A DNA stretch of 64,000 nucleotides from Durusdinium trenchii (lineage: Eukaryota > Sar > Dinophyceae > Suessiales > Symbiodiniaceae), in the NCBI GenBank assembly GCA_963970005.1, contig CAXAMN010008535.1, positions 106,597-170,596 on the forward strand, read 5' to 3'. The notes beneath the pieces are model-generated. The model did no database searches and was not told where the DNA came from. It worked only from the letters and a program-made list of their open reading frames with translations. The position numbers and the translations under genes are program-made. Position 1 is the first letter of the stretch. Each line of letters starts with the position of its first letter. Shown here one piece after another: positions 47,090 to 56,000 of this stretch.

Positions 47090-50000
47090 GACCGGAGGAC
47101 AGATTGTGTTCTTCTCCTATGAATGGCAGTCCTGGACCAAACTCGGTCCAAGCGATTTGCAGCTGCGATGGATGCGAAACAGCTTGAAACTCTACGCTGC
47201 AGAGGCAGGGATTGACGTGCCTTGACAATAAAATCTGAATGCATGGGGAGCAGGCGCACCCAAGCAGCAGCAATCCCGAAGGTTTCCAATGTTTGGAATC
47301 GGAGCCACATGTTCAGTCTATTTTTCTACTTGCCTCATGGCAATGGCAGTGGCCATGCGCAGATCCCACCTTAGAAACAAACTAGTGCAAAATTAGACAA
47401 CAACGCTATGACAGGCGTGAGCTTGAAAAAACTGATTTTCGCAGCATCTCAGGTCGGCAATCTGTATGTTTGGTTGGACATCCTGGCGATTCCTCAATGT
47501 CATGTTGGCATGAAATCTTTGGCGGTGAATACTTTGTACGTCGGACCACCACTGCACAAAATGTGTTTTCTTTGTTGTGTTCTTTGCATGGTACTCTGTA
47601 GTTTATTTGATTGCACTCCAGAAAGAAAAAACATTATATATAGTGAGATATTCCTGAGTTTCTTGTATCTATCCTTTCAGTATTTGGGCCCCATGACAGT
47701 AAGCTTTTACAGCAAGTACTGCCCAAGATCAATACAAGGTCTATGCCTCGTCCACAAGTGCCTTCATTGTCATTGCACCAGAGGGGAACCATGAGAATCT
47801 CGACAGAGCATGAGATTGTCGCTCCTTTGTCGTCTTCGATGAAAAGATTGGTCAGGACAAACAGAAAATACTCAAATGGTTTGAACAGATGTCCTATCAT
47901 TTTCAGGTTATGACCAGCAGGAGATGTGTATTTTCGTTTGTTATTTTTCCTGTCACCCACACCCATGCAATGATCACCCACACCATGTAGTTAGTTCTTT
48001 GCTTCCACCCAGCGAGTCCTTTTTGGCTCCTGCTTAGAGCACCGAGCTGGACTGAGGAACACCGGTGTGCCCTCCAACTTGGAGACTTATCGGAGCCGGG
48101 TGTGGACACGTGTAGAGCAAGTTGCCATGTTTGCAGCCAACGGGCTTCAAAAGATGTACATCGCAGAAGAAGGAGGCCAGGGATTTGGTGATGTAAGATG
48201 TGATGTTCAAAGATCCACATGTTCAGTGTAGACGTGGCTTTATTTTGTTGAACGGTAGTTGGGCGGCCATACGCGGCCAAATTTCAAACAGTCCCTGTCA
48301 ATGTTGCGAATGCACATGTGAGATTTGTTTTCCATTTTGCAATGCATTTCATGATGAGAGCGGATAGATGACATTTGAGTCACACCGCAATCGAATTTCA
48401 ATTCTCAAATCCGGCCGAAGGGCCCTTGAGTCACGTTCGGCGACGACCTTCGCCACCCGCTGGCATCGTGAGAAAGGACGCATCGCGGCCTTCGAGTTCT
48501 TTTTCTTTGGTTGCTTGGAACTTCGTGAGTTCAAGTACTTCGAGATTGGTAGCGGAGCCCAAGACGATCCTCCCGGAATTTGACCAGGGTGAACTTTTTG
48601 TTTGAGGACGCCTATAGGGTAATCCTGGCCGGTGAGAATTGGCTCATCTTAAAGATCACGTTCAGCAAGGCAGTCACAAATGAGTGGTCAGCAAAGAAGA
48701 CAGCGAGATAGACAAGAAGGTGAACAACCAGTTGATGTCCCCATACCTCCTTCTCCTCCACGTGCAGCGAATGGAGCAAGTCCAGGAACTCCCTCCTCTG
48801 GCTCCAACAACTATCGTGGATTGGATAGTGGCTTGGCAAAGGCCGCACCATCGGCCGAGGGGCTAACGCAAAGTGGCTATCGCAGCTACAGAAGACGATT
48901 GGAATTGTATGCCCTGCAGTGTCGTCGACGCTCAACGGACGCTGAGATTGAAGGTGCTCTTTTGGTCATCAGCCTCCTCAAGGACACTGTTTGGGATGCA
49001 GCAGAACAAATAGATTTGAAAGAAATCACCAGTGGAACAAATCCGTTCGCACCTTTGTTCACTATGATGGACCAGCTATTTCAATATGGAGAACAAATTG
49101 AGGTTCCATATCGGTGTGAAGAGTTCTTTCAAAGCTTCAATCGTCAGAAGGGAGAAGAAATGCAAGCATACCTCATTCGCCACCGCACTGCTTTGAAGAA
49201 ACTTCGAGAGGTAAAGATCGACATTCCACCACTTCTTGCTGGATGGCATTTGTTGACCCGAAGTGGAACTCCAAAATGGACACACGTGCAAGTGAAAGCA
49301 TTGTGCAAAGGCGAGCTTGACTATGAAGAAGTCCAACGAGCTTTGCTTCGAATGTTTGGTGGAGATCACAAACCAAACACCAAGGACATTGGACCTGTGG
49401 CCAAGTCATCCAAAGACGAGTTCTTCTACGAGGAAGACTATGATGAGGAGTTCTACTACGAAGGAGAAGAAGAAGATGATTGGCATGAAATCTACTATGA
49501 AGGTGAAGAAGATGAAGAAGAAATCCCTGAGGAGCTTGAAGAGGCATACGAAAACATGGATGAAGCCTACATTTCCTACTTGGAATCACGAAAAAGAATG
49601 AAGGAACTTGCCCTGGCTCGTGGCTTCTACCCCGTCGTAGCCATTGGTCCTGACTTCGACCATGGCAAAGGAAGCAAAAGCGAAAGAAAGGGAAGCTCAA
49701 AGGGCAAAGGAAAGAGTAAAGGAAAAGGAAAAGGAAAAGGCAAAGGAAAAAGCATGTTTCCTCGACGCCCAATGCATGGTCTTCGAAAGCCACCATCATC
49801 GTCGACCACGACCTCCTCCGAGTTGAGATCAACCCTGACCGGTTCCAATTCTTCTCATGGACCGAGGTTCAAACGATATCGAGTGCAAGCACAAGGTGTC
49901 AAAGAAGTTGGCGGTGAAGAGGTGACCATGGTGGAGGAACTAACGGAAGAGTGCTTTCAAGAGGACATCTTCTTCGCCACCCTTGCTCCAGGTCACGCAA

Positions 50001-53000
50001 TTGTGGATTCAGGTGCAACAAGAACACTGGTCGGAGAAGAAGTGTGGAAAGAATGGGTCGAGCACTATGATGAAGGCCTACTTGGACCTCTCCGTACTCA
50101 GGCACAAAAGCGATCCTTCAAGTTCGGCGGCGGAGAGATGCTTGAATCCAACTACGAAATCTCCTTCAACGCCTTGGTGAAAGGTCAAAAGTTGCCCATC
50201 ACGGTTTCAGTGGTACCTGGGCACACTCCCTTCCTGTTGGCGAGACCTGTGCTGGAACAATGGGGGGTGAAACAAGACTACGCCAGTGGCAACATGAAGG
50301 TGGCTCAATCCGAATGGTTTCAACCAAGTCGGGGACAAAAAGGCCACTATGTCTTGAACTTGTTGGAATATCATGAAGACGAACAAGAGATGAACTACAT
50401 CACGGAAGAAGAGGTCTTGATCTCGACAAGTCCACTGGAAATTGAACCGCCCTGTGAGACAGAACCGTCTGACATTGCAGAGCAGATCCTCATGGAGTCC
50501 GAAGCCAATGAAGTTGAAGAGATGTCTCAACAAGTTTTGCAGCGCCTTCAACAAGAAAGAAAATTGATCTTCTTTGAGGTCTATGTGGATGAAGGCAACC
50601 TGGCTACAGAACTGTTGAAACGCTTTCCAGACTGTGAGGTCGCCACTTTCAGCCTACCTCATTGGGACTTTGAAAAAGAAAATGACCGAAAAGCATTCCT
50701 CAAGTTGGTGAGAGAACAAAAGCCTCACTTCATCTGGTGTGCACCACCGTGTACGAAATGGTCACCAATGCAAAGGCTCAACATGATCAAGGCCGAAAAG
50801 CTAGCCTACATCCTGGAATTGCAAAAGCAAGAAGAAAAGCAACATTTGAAACTGGTTTTGGATGTCACCGACATCTGCAACTGGGAGATCAATGCCGGCA
50901 TGGCCATGGAGCATCCTCATTTAGCTATGTCATGGAAGACGAAAACCTTGGAGTCCATGGATGGTTATGATGCAATCTGCAACCGATGCAGGACCGGCTT
51001 GTGCTACTATGATCGCATGGGAAACTATGTCGGAAAGGTCAAGAAACCTACGAGGATTCGCACAAACAGCCAAATGGTCTTTGAAGCACTTGATCTTCCA
51101 TGTGAATGTCTTCCTGGAGAGCATGTTGCTATGGATGGAAAAGCAGAAAGCTTGAAGAAAATGCAAAACTACGAAAGAGGCTTCGTGAAAAGAGCAGCAA
51201 ATGCCATCTATCAGGAGATGGAAGAACGATGGCGACAAAGAGAGATAGCCAAGATCTATATGGTTGAAGAGCAGGATGAGAAAAACAAAGTGAAGAATGC
51301 ATCCAACATCACTGAGGAAGAGAAGAAGCTGATGAAGACCCACAGCAAGCAAAACCTACAGGTCATCAGCAAACTGCACAAGCAACTTGGACATCCAGGT
51401 GTAGATCGGATGATCAAAACGCTTAAAGATGCAGGTATGGATGAGTCTCTGATCCGATGTGCCAAAGACTACAAGTGTGAAGTATGTGAGCAACAGGCAC
51501 AACGGAAATTGGAGAAACCAGCTTCACTGCCTCAGGCCAGTCACTTCAATGAATGTTTGGAAGCCGATGTTTTTCACATCCGCTGGAATGGAGAAAAGCG
51601 AAAGGTTTTGGCCATCCTCGACATCTATTCCAAGTACGAAATCAATGCAGTGTTGGAGAGAGAAACTGAAGAAGCTGAATTGAAGATACTTCGTGAACAA
51701 TGGCTTCAAACTTTTGGTCCTCCAGAACGATTCAGAACAGACCAGTCGGGAGCACACATGAGTCAGAAGTATCTGGACTTCTTCGACCAAAACAACATCA
51801 AGCTGATCCTCGTGCCCAAAGAAGCTCACTATAGAATGGGATCAGTGGAAAGACTCCACGCTGTGAGAAGAATGCAGCTGCTCAAAATGCAAAAAGATGA
51901 ACCGAATGTACTCCTTGAAGAAGCTGTTCCAGTTGCTTGTCATCAACGAAACCGCCTTCGTTCAGTGCATGGCAGCTCACCATACCAAATCGTTTTTGGA
52001 CACAATCCTCAATCGAACGGTCTTTGTGATGAACCGCACTTGTCCAAACCGCTCGATGACACGGAACAGCACCAAAAAGATCAAGCACTTCGGTACTCAG
52101 CAGCCAAAGCATTTTATGAAGCCAACAACAACCAGCTGCTCAAACGTGCACTTCTTGCCCGGCCACGGTCTGAACATGTGGCCGCCAGCCTTGGCGATTG
52201 GATCTACTACTGGAGACAGGGGGAAAACAAACTTGACCCTACTCGCTGGCGTGGCCCTGCATTGGTCTGCGCCATAGAGCCCCGCAAGAACGATGACGGC
52301 CGCATCCGAGCTTCTGTTTACTGGGTTGCTCACGGATCCAGTTTGGTGCGTGTTGCAAGTGAGCATATTCCTGCCGAGGTGGCTCGAGAAAGAGTTCATC
52401 GCCTGGAAACGCAACCTGACACAGCTGTTTCGAACAGTTTGGTTCATCGAGTTCGACAAGCTCTGACCCCTGTGCAGGGTCCTGTGCGTTTTCTTGATCT
52501 TGCAGGGGATCCCACCTTTTCGAATGCAAAGGCTGAAACTTCTGTCCTTTCTCTGGTACCACCAGAGACAAAGGCTGAAACTTCTGTCCCTCCTCTGGTA
52601 CCACCAGAGAGTCCAGAAGTTCCAATGTCAGAACCTCAAGCCGAAGAAGAAGTGACAACAGAACATCAGCACACTGCGGCAGCAGCAGAACACAAGACAG
52701 CAGCAGCAGAAGCTAAAGCAGTTGAAGTAGAAACAAAAGAAGACCAAGATCCAAGTGGCCGAGGAAGATCAAGAAGCCCTCCACCTCATGCCTCTCGGCA
52801 CAAAGACTTTGAAAACCTGTATGAGTCCTACAACAAGGCACGTCAACTTGATGGCCTCCCGCCTGTTTCTCGAGATGATCATCAGCTGAAAAGTCAATAT
52901 GACATGCTGTATGGTGAGGAAGTTGATTGGCTGGACGAAAATTTCCTGGCCACTTCATTCAGTGAGAAGAACCTCACCAAAGAGCAGAAAGAAGAGTTCG

Positions 53001-56000
53001 CCGAAGCTCGCGACAAGGCTTTGGATGTCTGGTTTGAGAATCAAGCATGGCGACCAGTCGATGCCTCCGAAGCCCAACCAGGCGAAGCAGTACCAGCAAG
53101 ATTTTTGCAGCGCTGGAAGCCAACAAAAGAAGGGCAGAAAGCAAACGCCCGAATCATCATACAGGGATTCAAACATCGTGATGTGCTCGAAGACACTGTA
53201 GATAAGGAAGCTCCTACTTTGTCCATGGTTGGTCGCAGCTCCATTTATCTTTTTGCAGTGGTTCGTCAGCTCAAGCTGTGGAGTGCTGATGTGAAGACTG
53301 CTTTTCAACAAGCAGACAACATCGAACAAGAAGCCCGAGTGTTCATACAGCCCTCAGCTGAGATTCGACGCCTCCTGGAGAGAAAGATTGGATTGAAACC
53401 ATGGCAAATCATGCGTGCATCCAAGCCCGCTTTTGGTGATTGCAGAGCTCCAAGACAGTGGAATGCAACTGCTCATAGGTGCTTGACTGAGGAACTTGGC
53501 ATGATCCCACACCCTTTGGATCGTTGTGTGTACCTCAGCATTCGAGCTGCATATGAATCTGATCCAGCTTTCGAAGTGTTCCAATGGAATGGGGTCCCTA
53601 GCATTGTTGACGGCATTTTTGGACTCCATGTGGACGACTTCATTGGTGCTGGTGAAGGTTTCTGCAGTGAGCATGATTTGAAAAAGGAATGTCCCAATGA
53701 AGAGTGTTTCCTCAACCGCATCCTGCGTTTGGCTCAGCGTTTTCGTTTTGGTGCATGGGATTTTGGAAATGGCTCAAAGATCATCTTTTGTGGTGCTGAA
53801 CTGCAACAGTCGCTAGACTACTCCACCATTTCGGTGAGTCTGGCGAACTATGTACAAAAGGTGAAACCTATTTCATTGGACAAATCCAGGAAAACAATGA
53901 CAGAGTCTCCATGCGATGAACGCGAACATCGACAGTTCCGTGCCCTCATTGGTGCGCTAGCATGGCCTGCTCATCAAAGCCTTCCGGAGTTGTGTGCAAG
54001 CGTGAGCATTTTGCAAGCATCAGCAAGCAATCCATGTGTTGGTGATTTGAACCAAGCAAACAAGCTGCTTCGTTTTGCAAAAGAAGTTTCAAAAGATCAC
54101 CAACTGTACATGCGTGGTTCATGTGCTTTTTCTGAGTTGTGCATTGGAGCCTATACCGATGCTGCCTGGGCCGTGAGACCCGACGGATCGAGCCAAGGTG
54201 GACTTTTGGTTTTCATTTGTTCGCACCAAGAGCTGGAATCCGGCAGCATGATGCCGCTCAATGTCTTTTATTGGAAATCGCACAAGTTGGCACGTATTTG
54301 TCGGTCAAGCTTGTCCTCAGAGGCTCAAGCAGCCGCCATTGCAGTGGACGAGCTTGAATGGTGCAAGATTTTTGTTTCCGTCATGCTCGACCCCACCTTG
54401 CCGATCGAAAGTCCGGAAGCATTGAAAAAGCTTGGACCATCCCCGCTTGTGACAGATGCAAAATCTTTGTTTGATGCTGCCAAGTCCTTGTCTCCCAGCA
54501 TGAAATTGAGTGAGAAAAGAACTGCGATCGAAGTGGCCATTGTGCGAGATCGTATGAACGCTTTGTTGGGAAAATGGATGTGGGTGAACTCACACCAACA
54601 GATCTCTGACGGCTTGACAAAGCCGGCTTCCAGAGATTCCATGGCCTACATCATGAAGCGTGGCACCCATCAACTCAAGTTCAACCCCGACTTTACAGCC
54701 TCCAAGAAAGTGTCCTCGGAAGCCAAGAAAGAAGAAAGAGAAATCCATGAAGCTTTTTCAAAAGAAATGGAAGAACAACAAGTTTTTGAAGTGGAAGAGT
54801 GGCAAAAGCATGAACAAAGTCTTTGTTTGCTTCCCAAATGCTGCAAACCTCGCAACGAGAGTGATCCTCGAAACAAATATTGCAGCAGAAGGCACTTCTA
54901 TGCCCACCGTAGCTCTCAAGGACAGCAAGACGAATGGAAGAAAGCAGCTTTGTTTTCCGCAGCCATTTTGATGGCCAGCGAAGTCCCTCTCGTCGAAGGA
55001 GCGCTGGAACTTGTGGAAGAACAAGCATGGAGTGGCCCAGTGCTCATGTCCTTTTTTGTCATCATGGTCTTCGCATGGATAGGTCTTGAGAACGTGTTCT
55101 TGCGCTTTGGCATTGAAACCATCTTCTACAAGGCCTACAGCTTTGTGAATGCCAAGTTGATGAATTGGTTCAAGAAGGAGGTGATCGAAAACGAACAGGT
55201 CACTGAGAACAACGAAGTTCCTGAGAATGACCCGGTGCTTGTGAACCAGCTCAATCCTCCGAGCCATGTCGTCTCCGCAGCTGTTCAGGCCGATGAGGTG
55301 ATTCTAAATGCACTGACTTTGGCCCGTCGTCCTGGAATAGATTCAGGAAGCACGACTACGAACACAGAGTCGGATCTTCCAGATGAAGAATGGCATCGCT
55401 GGAGTCGCATGAAGGTGAGAGTTCAAAACGAGGCTGGACAAGGCCCATATCGTCGCCTTCTATGGGAACTTGAAAACCATGATAGCAGTCTGGACTCCCA
55501 GACAAGGTGCGTGTTGCAATCTGAGAGCTTCACCACACAGCGCTGGAGGAAGTTCAGTGAATTGCTTCGAGCTCAGGACACCTCGCAATTTTCTGATGAG
55601 CAAGTATGTCAGTGGCACCGAATGTGGAATGACAACCTGGTGTTTTTGGCTGACGTGAATCGTCGCATCGTTCGTCAGAGAAATCAGATCATTGCCTTGG
55701 AACGCAATGACCGTGTTCGTGAGCAAATCTACAACGGTGAACTGGCTGATCGAACCTGCCAGACTCCTATGACGTTTGTTGCTGGCACTCGACCAAGACG
55801 CCTGGCTGAGAGAGAACATGGTGCCTGGTACCATGTGAGTGATTTAGATGTCCTTCGTTGAAGAGGACTCTAGCCCGCTTTTTGAATTTTCTTCGACAGC
55901 CCTTGAAAACTTCCTTGGGCGTGTCAATGTTGCGAATGCACATGTGAGATTTGTTTTCCATTTTGCAATGCATTTCATGATGAGAGCGGATAGATGACAT

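Noticed and set aside
48349-48605. Frames of 60-76 codons in the 5' LTR, repeated at 55,975-56,236
   Set aside because: Both sets come from the LTR sequence; the duplication is due to the LTR pair.
49076-55834. Many antisense and shifted frames of 60-220 codons under the Copia polyprotein
   Set aside because: Shadows of a well-supported coding frame, with no motifs of their own.
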